A stretch of 54,905 nucleotides of DNA from Blastocatellia bacterium AA13 (GTDB lineage: Bacteria; Acidobacteriota; Blastocatellia; UBA7656). The translations under genes were made by a program, and so were the position numbers. The stretch covers positions 1 to 54,905 of the forward strand of contig QHVH01000061.1 of NCBI GenBank assembly GCA_003222245.1, written 5' to 3'. This document shows positions 16,751-26,033 of this stretch, in pieces; the first letter of the stretch is position 1; each line of letters begins with the position of its first letter. The notes beneath the pieces were generated by a model. The model worked only from the letters and a program-made list of their open reading frames with translations. It did not search any database and was not told the DNA's origin.

Positions 16751-16879
16751 ATGCCAATAAGCGCAAGAAGTCATCTGAAGGACAAAATCACCGATAGCAA
16801 GCTGGGCGATGTTGCGGCGCTTGTGACCATCAACATGGCGGGAAACGGCCAGGCCTCCCACGCTTGGAAAGAAGCATAA
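16751..16879 (+). pseudogene. Truncated Mop/molbindin fragment
   Basis: A 42-codon frame with GGAG 6 bases upstream begins like a molbindin (MPISARSHLKDKIT, then LGDVAALVTINMAGN) but ends about 25 residues short of a full Mop domain. The stop (16877-16879) is one base before the ATG of the TonB-dependent receptor, so its translation could carry ribosomes into that gene even if the peptide is inert. Confidence 0.6.
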
Positions 16880-16880
16880 T

Positions 16881-19800
16881 ATGCGCCGTCGACTGCTGAG
16901 GAATATCCTTGTCTTTGCGCTGGTCGCGCTCGCCGTCCCACAATCCGCATTTATCGCAAGCGCTCAGTCCGGAGAAGCGGAGATTACCGGTGCGGTCCGC
17001 GATCAATCGGGCGCGGTGATTCCGGACGCAAGAGTTACTCTCACTCGCGTCGAATCCAATCAGGCATATACCTCCACCGCGGGCGGAGCCGGAATTTACA
17101 ACTTCACCGGCCTGAAACCGGGAATCTACACAATCACGATAGAAGCGAATGGTTTTAAGAGGCTTGTGCGCGCAGGCGTTCAGCTCGCGACCGGCGAACG
17201 AATAAGAGTCGATATTGACCTACAGCCTGGAGGAATTAGCGAAAGCGTAACCGTCACGGGCGATGCGCCGTTGCTCCGGACCGAATCAGGAGGCCTTGGC
17301 CAGGTGATCAGCAATCGAAAGATTGTCGATCTTCCGTTGAACGGGCGCACCTTCGTTCCGCTGGTTGCGCTTGCGCCCGGCGTAGCACTGCCGCCCGCGT
17401 CGTTCTTTCCGCGGATCAACGGCGGCCGTCCGAGGACGAATGAATATCTTTTCGACGGCATCTCGGTTTTACAGCCCGAGCCGGGTCAAGTCGCGTTCTT
17501 TCCGATAGTCGACGCAATTCAGGAATTCAAAGTAGAGCTCAACAGCCCTTCCGCGGAGTTCGGCCGTTTCAACGGCGGCGTGATCAATCTGACGACGAAG
17601 GCCGGCGGCAATCAATTTCACGGGTCGGCCTTCGAGTTCTTCAGAAACGAGGTTCTAAATGCGCGAAATCTATTCGCTCCCCAAACGGCGAGCGATCCGA
17701 ACAAGCCCGTGTTCCGCCGAAATCAGTTTGGGTTCGTGCTCGGCGGACCCATCATCAAAGATAAGATGTTCTTTTTTGTCGATTATCAGGGCACGCGCCA
17801 ATTGATCGGACGGGTTCGAATCTCTACCGTACCTACGCTGCTGCAAAGACAGGGAATATTCACCGAGACGATCAGCGGCGTCGCTCCGCGGATATTCGAT
17901 CCGTCGACGACCCAGCCGAAATCAGGAGGCGGATTCACACGAGCTCAGTTCCCCGGCAACGCGATTCCGCTGCAGCGCGTAGATCCCATCGCGTTGGCGC
18001 TCCTCAATCGCTATCCGGCGCCGACTTCATCCGGAACGGCTAACAACTTTCGCAGAGTCGCCAACGAGCCGGACAACCAGGATCAGTTCGATCTTCGGAT
18101 CGACCATCGATTCTCCGATAAGGATCAGACGTTCGGGCGTTATTCCTATGCAAGAGACGGCGCGTCTCCGGTGGCGCCGCTGCCGGATGGAAGCGGCGCC
18201 ATCACAACCGGCGCTACGGGCATAACGGATACCGTAGGGCAGTCTTTCGCTTCAAACTATGTTCATTTCTTCAGCCCTCGATTGAGCAACGAGCTTCGCT
18301 TCGGCTACACGCGGCGCTCCATCGATCGGACGGCGCTGTTGTTGGACAGCCCGCCTTCGGAGAGCCTCTCGCTGCCGGGGATTCCGGCGAATGCGGCGTT
18401 TCAAAACGAGCTGCCGACCTTCAGCATTACCGGGCTGCAACCGCTCGGGCCGCCCGCAAACACCGACTCGGATTTTCATACGGATGTGACCGAGATCGTC
18501 GATACGGCAGCTTTTCAGCGCGGCAAGCATTCAATCAAGGCAGGGCTGGATTTTCGATGGGAGCGGCTCCAGATCATACAACCGCCCTCGCCCACGGGAA
18601 CATTTCTATTCAGCAACTTGTTCACGGACTTGCCTGGAATCACTGGAACCGGAAATCCTTTGGCGAGTTTTCTGTTAGGCCAGGTTCAGACTTTCTCGAT
18701 CGACTTGCAGCAGAAAGCGATCCGGCCGCGCGCGCATATCCATGAATACTTCGTTCAAGACGACTGGAAGGCCGCGCGAAAGCTGACGATCAACGCGGGA
18801 TTAAGATATACGCTCAACTTTCCTTCGACCGAAGTCGACGATCAAGGAGCGATCTTCAATCTTGCGACTCAGCAATTTGATTTTCTTGGCCGGAACGGCT
18901 TTCCGCATTCGGGCCGCGAGCTTCATAAGCTTGATTTCGGACCCAGAGTCGGAATCGCATACCGCATAGGCGAGAATACCGTAGTCCGCTCTGGCTATGG
19001 CTTGATCTGGATCGAACAGGCCGGAATCACGACACCGTTCATCAATCCGCAGTTCCCGTTCATTCAGACGGTGACTCAGCGAACGTTGGACAACATCAAT
19101 CCGGCGTTTGTGTTGTCGCATGGTCCAAGCGTAGCTCCGATTCCGTTAACGCCCGATGCGGGGCTGGGCCAGGGTGTCTTTTCAGTCCATCGAAGTCTCG
19201 GTTCCGGATACGCTCAACAATGGAACGCGGCGATTCAACGCGAGCTGAGCCGGAATATGTATATAGAAGTCGCGTATGCCGGCTCGAAGATCACTCACGT
19301 AGGAATACCCGACACGAACATCAATCAGTTGACCGCCGCTCAGCTTAAGATGGGCGCGGCGTTGCTTCAGCGCGTGCCCAACCCGTTCTTTGGATCGATT
19401 CCGCGCTCTTCATCGCTCGGCGATCCGACGATCCCGCTTGCGCAGCTCCTGAAGCCATTTCCGCGCTTCACCACCGTGAGTCTGTTTCGCGACAATGTAG
19501 GCGCCACGAACTACAATGCGCTCCAGGTCAAAGTCGAGCGACGCCTGTCGAAAGGGCTCTCTTTTCTGGTTGCTTACACAAGATCAAAGCTGATCGATGA
19601 AGCTTCATCAGTCTTTGACGCGTCGATACTGACAGGGCCTATCGCAAACTTCCCGGTTGCGGACAGCTTCAATCGCAAGCTTGAACGGGACGTGTCGAGC
19701 GGCGACATTCCTAATGTGTTCGTCGCCAGCTTTACTTATGAGCTGCCGTTTGGACAGGGGCGGGCGTTCAACCCTGCCGGTTTCGTTGGACGAATAATCG

Positions 19801-20243
19801 GGGGTTGGGAGCTTGCCGGAGTGGTGACGGTGCAATCGGGCCTGCCGCTGGCGGTGACTCAGGCGACGAACTTCAATGCCTTTGGCGGGTTCGGCACGCA
19901 ACGCCCGAATCGCATATCCGATCCTGAGCTCTCCGGTTCCGAGCGCGGCGCGTCGCAGTTCTTCAACACGTCGGCGTTCGTCGTGGCGCCTCAGTTCACG
20001 CTCGGGAACAGCTCGCGCAATCCGGTGCGCGGGCCTGCTTATCGCGATGCGGATATAGCACTCATCAAGCGCACCCGCATTCGCGAGCATATGAATCTGG
20101 AGTTCCGCGCGGAGGCATTCAACCTGACGAACACACCGCCTCTTGGAGCGCCGAACGTAGTGTTGGGCACTCCGGGATTTGGCTCAATCACATCGGCAGG
20201 CGATCCGCGAGTGATTCAGTTGGCGCTGAAGCTCAACTTCTGA
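16881..20243 (+). CDS. TonB-dependent receptor with carboxypeptidase-regulatory-like domain (Oar-like)
   Basis: The 1120-residue protein has a signal peptide at 1-29. Residues 32-115 form a carboxypeptidase-regulatory-like beta-sandwich (GAVRDQSGAVIPDARVTLT). A plug domain follows (about 120-240, with VIS and VDLPLNGRTF), and the rest is an outer-membrane barrel ending in LALKLNF with a terminal aromatic residue. Oar-like receptors of this length are abundant in acidobacteria and are thought to import large molecules or act in surface processes using TonB energy. The ligand is unknown. A HTH-TOBE regulator and a Mop remnant stand directly upstream, which hints at oxyanion-linked control. The ribosome site is weak, so coupling to the preceding 42-codon frame is plausible. 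Confidence 0.92.
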   Translation: MRRRLLRNILVFALVALAVPQSAFIASAQSGEAEITGAVRDQSGAVIPDARVTLTRVESNQAYTSTAGGAGIYNFTGLKPGIYTITIEANGFKRLVRAGVQLATGERIRVDIDLQPGGISESVTVTGDAPLLRTESGGLGQVISNRKIVDLPLNGRTFVPLVALAPGVALPPASFFPRINGGRPRTNEYLFDGISVLQPEPGQVAFFPIVDAIQEFKVELNSPSAEFGRFNGGVINLTTKAGGNQFHGSAFEFFRNEVLNARNLFAPQTASDPNKPVFRRNQFGFVLGGPIIKDKMFFFVDYQGTRQLIGRVRISTVPTLLQRQGIFTETISGVAPRIFDPSTTQPKSGGGFTRAQFPGNAIPLQRVDPIALALLNRYPAPTSSGTANNFRRVANEPDNQDQFDLRIDHRFSDKDQTFGRYSYARDGASPVAPLPDGSGAITTGATGITDTVGQSFASNYVHFFSPRLSNELRFGYTRRSIDRTALLLDSPPSESLSLPGIPANAAFQNELPTFSITGLQPLGPPANTDSDFHTDVTEIVDTAAFQRGKHSIKAGLDFRWERLQIIQPPSPTGTFLFSNLFTDLPGITGTGNPLASFLLGQVQTFSIDLQQKAIRPRAHIHEYFVQDDWKAARKLTINAGLRYTLNFPSTEVDDQGAIFNLATQQFDFLGRNGFPHSGRELHKLDFGPRVGIAYRIGENTVVRSGYGLIWIEQAGITTPFINPQFPFIQTVTQRTLDNINPAFVLSHGPSVAPIPLTPDAGLGQGVFSVHRSLGSGYAQQWNAAIQRELSRNMYIEVAYAGSKITHVGIPDTNINQLTAAQLKMGAALLQRVPNPFFGSIPRSSSLGDPTIPLAQLLKPFPRFTTVSLFRDNVGATNYNALQVKVERRLSKGLSFLVAYTRSKLIDEASSVFDASILTGPIANFPVADSFNRKLERDVSSGDIPNVFVASFTYELPFGQGRAFNPAGFVGRIIGGWELAGVVTVQSGLPLAVTQATNFNAFGGFGTQRPNRISDPELSGSERGASQFFNTSAFVVAPQFTLGNSSRNPVRGPAYRDADIALIKRTRIREHMNLEFRAEAFNLTNTPPLGAPNVVLGTPGFGSITSAGDPRVIQLALKLNF

Positions 20244-20356
20244 GCCGCGTCGACAAGCTTCTCTGAGGAGCACTCGTATGAATCGTGTATCGCGCTTCTG
20301 CGCCTGGCTTCGCGCGAAGTAATCGAATACGGGATATTAGTTCCGAGATAGATTGG

Positions 20357-23300
20357 TCAGCGAGTCGAAGTTCCGCGAAGCGCGCCGACGAATGGTGAAC
20401 CTGGCTTTGTAGACGCAATCAGGCGTTTCACGTCATCAATCTTCAAAGACATGAGCCGGTCGACCTCGGCTTCAACCTCTGCTGGAGCTCTGCGATTGAA
20501 GATAGCGAGAGCGTACTCCAGTGCTATGCTGCGTTGGGATTGTTGGCCGAGCAGGGTCCGGGCAATTGCTCCTGCTTTGATTGCCGCGAACTCATCATTG
20601 CCCAGGCTGCCTTTGCTCAATCGATCTATTGACGCTGTGAGCGATTCACGTGCAATTCTCTCATTTTCAGAAGAGGTCGCAAGATCGAATTCGAGCAAGC
20701 CGCCCGTCGCTCCGGCGTTTAACTGGAAGCCTATCCTCAACGCGCCGTCCGCCTTCGCGCGAAACTGCAGCGGCACGAGGCCCGCATCGTCCGTCAACGC
20801 AAACGTGATGAAGTTGAAGAATGTTATATCGGGGTTATCGCCCTTCGGCCCCTCGAATCCGGTCGCGGCTATTGTGAATGGAAACCGGCTGGCTGCGGCT
20901 TTTTCGTTCGGCTTCTGTGCCTGAGGTACTTTGACGGTGATGGTCTTTTCGAGATCCCGCCTCTTGAATCCCTCCGCGACTTCTCCGGACACCAGGGCCG
21001 ATCCTTCCGTGTCGCCCACTATCACGAAAATAGGGTACTGCCGCTTCACGCTCTGCTCGTGCAGCGCGCGCAATTGATCCGCCGAAATTTTGGCGACCAC
21101 ATCCTCACGCCCGTGTATTGGAAGGGCGTAGGAGTGCCCACCGAAGAAAGCCTCTCGCAACAAGGTGCTCGCTCGTTGCTCCGGCTGTCCGTTAGCGCTC
21201 CGAATCTCGACAAGCTGTTCGGCGCGGGCCAATTCGAGGTCTTCAGCTTTGAAGGCAGGGTCTTCGATAACATCGTGCATGATTCGCAACGCGGGCTCCG
21301 CATTGCGAGAAACTACGCTGACAAGGTATCCGCAGTAATCAGGCTCGGCGACGATTCGAACGGCCGCGCCGAGTTGATCCAGATCGGAAGCGATTTGGCC
21401 GCGAGTCCGTCGAGACGTGCCGGTCAACATCGCTCGAAGCATTGTTTCAGCAGCGCCGCTGGAGGCCGCGTCTTCGAGAATTCGGCCTCCCTGAAAAAGA
21501 ATCGCAAGCGTCACAAGCCGCAGTGAATGATCTTCTCGCACAAAAGCGCGAGGTCCGTTGTAGGTTGAGAAATCCCTGATCGGCAGAGGCGCCATCGATT
21601 CGCTGGCTTCAATTCGAGATTGAGAACCTTCAGATTTCCCCTTTGCGAGCGGAGGCTTTTCTCTCTTCAGATTCAATTCTTCCGCGAGCCCCGGAGCCCA
21701 GGCCGCCACCGTGCGCGCATAGCTCTCGGAGTTAAACGTGCGAGCCGGCGCGGAGACCGGCTCGATCTCACAAACCGACAGACCCGAGACGTGTAGATAT
21801 TTCGCGGCGACTGCCTGAACATCTTCCGCTGTAACCTGCTCAATGGCTTTGATGAAGCCCGCTGTTTCAGCAAAGCCGCAAAGAGCAAGCGCGCGAGCTT
21901 CGCCGGAATACGTTCCGGTGGATTCGAGAAAGCCTCGCTCCAGAATTGTTTTGGCGCGGGTCAGGTCTTCCGGCAGCGGGGCCGCGCGCCGAAGCGCATC
22001 AATCTCTTTGAAAAGGGAAGATTCGGCTTTGTCGATCGACGAGGGCTCTGCCGTGGCTTGAAACGATATGACTCCGTTGCGCCCCGATTTATAGAAGTCC
22101 GCCGAAGCTCGTTGGGCGACGCGCTGATTGTAAAGCAAGGTCTGCTTCAGTCTTGACGCACGGCCTTTCCCGGCAAGCGCCGCCAGCACTTCGAGAGCGG
22201 CGATGTCTCGTTCGCCCGCATCGCGCGCGGCGAAACCCACAGTGACCACCGAATAAGCCGAGTCGGAGCGCCGCTCGACATATCTCGGCCACGGCGTTGG
22301 AGCCGCGGCGGCAGGCTTAATGTCATCGACCGGGTTCTTGACCTGTTCCTGCTTAACTTGTTCCTGTTTGACCGGCGCTTGTTTAACGCGCGCGGGGATT
22401 GAGCCGCTCTGGCGTTCCGCGCCGCGCGGTTCGGACTTCCCGGTCTTAGATGGAGACGAAGAAGCTTCAGCCGGTTCCACGGATGGCTTTAGACCAAAGT
22501 CGCCGTAGAGCCCTTCGATGCTCACGAGTGTCTTGAATAGCAGGGCGTCCCCGACGACGCTTATGCAGAGATTTTCAGGACGCCAGAACGCGGCTCGGAA
22601 CCGGTCCAGTTTTTCTCTTAACCCTGAAAGAGGCAAATCGATCGCGCGAGCCAGGAGACTCTTATCGTCCTTGCTCCAGGTTTGCGCCAGGCTCATCGCG
22701 GCCGCTTCGCGAATGCCAATTTTTTCGGGAGCGAAACCCAGGCCCTCTTTGTCCGATGAAAAGCCGAATGCTTCTTCCTGCTCGCCCTGAGTCACGCTCT
22801 CGGCGTCTATGAGCTCCGTGTCCCACTTGAGCTCATCGGCAAGCTCCGCGCGAACTTTTTGCAAGAGATCGTCGGAAAACGCGGTCTGTTTGAGCAGTCC
22901 CGCATGATAAGCGAGTACATCGTCCAGCCGTTCGGATTGAGCGATGGTCGTAAACGCGATGCCTCCGTCGAAAGTAGAGCTGACGGTCGGCCAGGCTGAC
23001 GCTGCTAAGGCTGTTTTAGCCGATCGCAGGGCTTGAGCCTTTGCCAACCGTTCCATCAGCAAGGCCGCGGCCGTTGTGTCTACATCTTTCAGCACGTCGA
23101 ATTTGAGGCAGGCTGCTACGGCGGCGCTTGGAGAGCGATGCTGTTCGCTGATCATCACGGACATTCCGTTTCTCAACGAATAGTTTGAGGTGTCTCCGAT
23201 TTTGGATGTCGCTACGACTTCGGTTGAAGCGGGAACTTTGGCGGGCGGCGCCGGTGTTGAAGGCTGATCCGCGGTCGGTACTTTAGGGCGGCCCCTCCCG

Positions 23301-23383
23301 CTCTGAGCAGGCGCGCTTGATTGAATGATGACCGCCGCAAGAACTACAGCGATGAAACGGTTGAGCCTAAGAAGAGACTTCAA
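20357..23383 (-). CDS. Fused M16-family peptidase homologue lacking the zinc-binding motif
   Basis: The 1008-residue protein has a TTG start at 23381-23383, GAGGAG 12 bases upstream, and a signal peptide at 1-26. It is a tandem of two M16 halves (about 55-560 and 600-1000), the layout of pitrilysin-like and processing-peptidase-like proteins. In active members the first half carries H-x-x-E-H; here the matching segment near 106-112 reads LLMER, keeping the glutamate but losing both histidines. The second half has AAETML at the same place. A linker near 335-360 holds repeated KQEQV units. Periplasmic, and probably a non-catalytic binding or chaperone-like protein rather than a protease. It is convergent with the receptor gene. 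Confidence 0.8.
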   Translation of the reverse strand: MKSLLRLNRFIAVVLAAVIIQSSAPAQSGRGRPKVPTADQPSTPAPPAKVPASTEVVATSKIGDTSNYSLRNGMSVMISEQHRSPSAAVAACLKFDVLKDVDTTAAALLMERLAKAQALRSAKTALAASAWPTVSSTFDGGIAFTTIAQSERLDDVLAYHAGLLKQTAFSDDLLQKVRAELADELKWDTELIDAESVTQGEQEEAFGFSSDKEGLGFAPEKIGIREAAAMSLAQTWSKDDKSLLARAIDLPLSGLREKLDRFRAAFWRPENLCISVVGDALLFKTLVSIEGLYGDFGLKPSVEPAEASSSPSKTGKSEPRGAERQSGSIPARVKQAPVKQEQVKQEQVKNPVDDIKPAAAAPTPWPRYVERRSDSAYSVVTVGFAARDAGERDIAALEVLAALAGKGRASRLKQTLLYNQRVAQRASADFYKSGRNGVISFQATAEPSSIDKAESSLFKEIDALRRAAPLPEDLTRAKTILERGFLESTGTYSGEARALALCGFAETAGFIKAIEQVTAEDVQAVAAKYLHVSGLSVCEIEPVSAPARTFNSESYARTVAAWAPGLAEELNLKREKPPLAKGKSEGSQSRIEASESMAPLPIRDFSTYNGPRAFVREDHSLRLVTLAILFQGGRILEDAASSGAAETMLRAMLTGTSRRTRGQIASDLDQLGAAVRIVAEPDYCGYLVSVVSRNAEPALRIMHDVIEDPAFKAEDLELARAEQLVEIRSANGQPEQRASTLLREAFFGGHSYALPIHGREDVVAKISADQLRALHEQSVKRQYPIFVIVGDTEGSALVSGEVAEGFKRRDLEKTITVKVPQAQKPNEKAAASRFPFTIAATGFEGPKGDNPDITFFNFITFALTDDAGLVPLQFRAKADGALRIGFQLNAGATGGLLEFDLATSSENERIARESLTASIDRLSKGSLGNDEFAAIKAGAIARTLLGQQSQRSIALEYALAIFNRRAPAEVEAEVDRLMSLKIDDVKRLIASTKPGSPFVGALRGTSTR

Positions 23384-23726
23384 AATGCGTTACTCTCCTC
23401 TCTATCGTGTAATGATGATAGAGGTCATTTCCTTGGAGAGTCAACGGAGGGGGCTCCTGAGGGCGCCTGAGTGGTGGATGCATTCCTAATGGAAGGCGCG
23501 GGTCTTCATGAATTCCTCGGTGCATTGCCTTGAAACTCGGTTGGCTCCGCCAATATAATCCCGCCGGTTCCGCGCTCAACGCGCGGCGGCCGATGAAATC
23601 GCTCTGGCGCAGGACCCTCTCTTCATATTAGAAGAGCGATCTCTCATAAATGCGCGCTGCTTGGCAACGCGCTCCGAATGCATAAGCCGCGCTCCGAATG
23701 CATAAGCCGCTCCGAATGTATAAGCA
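23384..23726. other. Intergenic region upstream of the cytochrome cluster
   Basis: 343 bases between divergent genes. A 70-aa minus-strand frame (23367-23579) shows no domain. The right end carries the tandem repeat described separately; no clear promoter was seen in either direction. Confidence 0.5.
23671..23725 (+). repeat. 20-bp tandem repeat directly before the first cytochrome gene
   Basis: The unit gctccgaatgcataagccgc occurs at 23671-23690 and 23691-23710, with a shortened, altered third copy (tccgaatgtataagc, 23711-23725) ending one base before the ATG. Copy number could affect expression of the cluster. Confidence 0.85.
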
Positions 23727-26018
23727 ATGAAGACCAAGCTCGCGATCTCCGCCCTATACGGGCTTTTGCTCGTCGCGCTTGTCGTCTCATCGGCGCGTTC
23801 GTCAAATCTTCCGTCAGCTTCCGAGGTATCGCAGGCTCAACCTGCTCGTTTGACGATCAGCTTTGACATCCACGGCAGGCGAGGACTGGTGCTATTCGAT
23901 CACAAGCGCCACGAAGCCGAGATAAATCCCGACCCCTTGTTTCCGCACAAGTCCGCTTCCGGAGTCGCTTGCATCGGCTGTCACCACACGGTAGAGAAGC
24001 TCACCGTCGCGAACCATTTTCAGAAATGCTCCACCTGCCATAAAGAAGAAGGCAACCCGGACAATCGCGAGGACAAACAAGGCATCGAGCTGAATTCGCG
24101 AGAGAGCTTCCATCGGCTCTGCATTGGATGTCACGTCGCTAAGAAAATCAGCGCTTCCAACGAACGGTTCACCAACGCGAGCTTTACTAAATGCGGCGAG
24201 TGCCACGATCTAAACACGGCGACTCCAATTGCTGCTCGGCCCGACGAAATGCCTTTGCCCGTCGAGGAGAATGTTGCATCCACGTCGCGGAGGCCGGGAA
24301 CGGATGAGCCGGCGACCACGCCGATGGATTCGCCCCGCGGATACGCCGGTCGTTCGACTGTCTCGCAGCCTCGGCAAACATCATCCGATTTCATTGTTCG
24401 TCCTGATCGTTGGAGAATCGGATTTCCAGACGATCCGCGCTTTCAAAAAGGCTCGCTGTTGAATCCGTATCGCCAGAACGTGCTCAAGGGCGATTACCCG
24501 ATTCTCGGACAACACACTTTTCTTGCTCTTACGGGTGAGAGCGATTCACTCATCAATGTCCGCAAGCTTCCGGTTCCAAGCGACGTATCGAGCCAGCGCC
24601 CGGACAGCGCGGAATTCTTCGGGCGAGGCCGCCAGTTTCTCTTCAATCAGACATTTGTTTTGTCGGTGGATTTTTTTCACGGCGACGTTGCATTCAAACC
24701 GATCGATTGGAGAGTTCACATAACTCCGAATTTCAACGTGAACTATCTCCACACGCAGGAGAACGGCATCGTCAACATAGATCCCCGACGCGGCGCCGCC
24801 CGAACCGATGCTTACATTTCACTCGAAGACGCTTTCGCCGAGGCCCGGCTCGGAGACACGACCAAGCTAATTCCGTTCTTGCGCGGGCGCGACAGCAGCG
24901 GAGGCCACAGCCCGTACTTTGATACGACTTCGATTCGAGGCGGAATTCAGCCGTTTATCAGCGATTTTCGCGGCTTCATCTTCAGCGATACGAATCTCGG
25001 CGTCAGGCTTTTTGGTAATTACGCCAATAATCGATACCAGTTCAACGTCGCATACTTCGATATGCTCGAGAAGGACACGAACAGCGAGTTGAATACTCCG
25101 CACTTTCGAAATCAGACCGTGCTCATAGCGAATCTTTTCAGGCAGGACACGCTTTGGAGGGGCTATACCAGCCAGTTCAGCTTTCACTACAACAACGACA
25201 GGCCGGGATTTCATTTCGACGAAAACCGGTTTCTAGTCAGGCCGGCGCTGGTCGGCGATGCCGCGCCGCACGGAATCAAAGCCGCCTATTTCGGTTGGAC
25301 CGGCGACGGTCACATAGGCCCGCTCAACATCGCTCATGCGTTGTATCAGGCGATTGGCCATGACACGCGGAACCCGATTGCGGGCAAGCGCACGGACATC
25401 AACGCGCGGATGGCCGCGGCCGAACTGTCGGTCGATCGAGACTGGCTTAGACTGCGAGGCTCCTTCTTCTGGGCTTCGGGGGACGACAATCCGACTGATG
25501 GAACCGCGAGAGGCTTCGACGCGATCCTGGACTTTCCGGAATTCGCGGGAGGCAAATTCAGCTTCTGGAACAGCCAGGGAATAAGGCTGACTCAAACCGG
25601 AGTCGCTCTGGTAAATCCGGACAGCCTGCTGCCCACCTTGCGCAGCAGCAAGAGCGAAGGCCAGGCGAATTTCGTCAATCCGGGCCTGTTTCTATACAAC
25701 CTCGGGCTTGACGCGGATGTCACCCAGAAAGTGAAAGGCATCGTGAACCTGAATTATCTCCGCTTTCATCACACTGAAACGCTCGAGACACTTTTGTTTC
25801 AGCCGGGGATTCGACACGACATCGGAGTCGACTACGGAGTGGGCGTACAGTACCGGCCCTTGCTCAGCGAGAACATCACGCTCGCGGCGGGATTCTCATC
25901 GCTGTTGCCCGGAACAGGCTTCAAGGACATCTATAGCTCCGCCTGCAGCGGCGAGGGATGCGGCGCAAGGCCCAAGGCGCTCTATTCGGCTTTCGTTCGG
26001 CTGAAGTTTATATACTGA
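23727..26018 (+). CDS. Tetraheme cytochrome fused to an outer-membrane beta-barrel
   Basis: The 763-residue protein has a signal peptide at about 1-25. Residues 40-170 form a class III-like (c3/c7) tetraheme domain with four CxxCH sites: CIGCH, CSTCH, CIGCH and CGECH. After a P/S/T-rich linker (about 175-220), residues 225-763 are strand-rich with many aromatic girdle residues and end in RLKFIY, a typical C-terminal barrel signal. The barrel part should sit in the outer membrane with the haems on one side. Known porin-cytochrome conduits (MtrCAB, OmbB-OmaB-OmcB) use separate proteins for this; here porin and cytochrome are one chain. A free-standing homologue of the N-terminal domain lies at 30138-30584. 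The gene leads a five-gene cytochrome cluster. No ribosome site is clear. Confidence 0.82.
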   Translation: MKTKLAISALYGLLLVALVVSSARSSNLPSASEVSQAQPARLTISFDIHGRRGLVLFDHKRHEAEINPDPLFPHKSASGVACIGCHHTVEKLTVANHFQKCSTCHKEEGNPDNREDKQGIELNSRESFHRLCIGCHVAKKISASNERFTNASFTKCGECHDLNTATPIAARPDEMPLPVEENVASTSRRPGTDEPATTPMDSPRGYAGRSTVSQPRQTSSDFIVRPDRWRIGFPDDPRFQKGSLLNPYRQNVLKGDYPILGQHTFLALTGESDSLINVRKLPVPSDVSSQRPDSAEFFGRGRQFLFNQTFVLSVDFFHGDVAFKPIDWRVHITPNFNVNYLHTQENGIVNIDPRRGAARTDAYISLEDAFAEARLGDTTKLIPFLRGRDSSGGHSPYFDTTSIRGGIQPFISDFRGFIFSDTNLGVRLFGNYANNRYQFNVAYFDMLEKDTNSELNTPHFRNQTVLIANLFRQDTLWRGYTSQFSFHYNNDRPGFHFDENRFLVRPALVGDAAPHGIKAAYFGWTGDGHIGPLNIAHALYQAIGHDTRNPIAGKRTDINARMAAAELSVDRDWLRLRGSFFWASGDDNPTDGTARGFDAILDFPEFAGGKFSFWNSQGIRLTQTGVALVNPDSLLPTLRSSKSEGQANFVNPGLFLYNLGLDADVTQKVKGIVNLNYLRFHHTETLETLLFQPGIRHDIGVDYGVGVQYRPLLSENITLAAGFSSLLPGTGFKDIYSSACSGEGCGARPKALYSAFVRLKFIY

Positions 26019-26033
26019 GCCTCAGGAGAAGAG

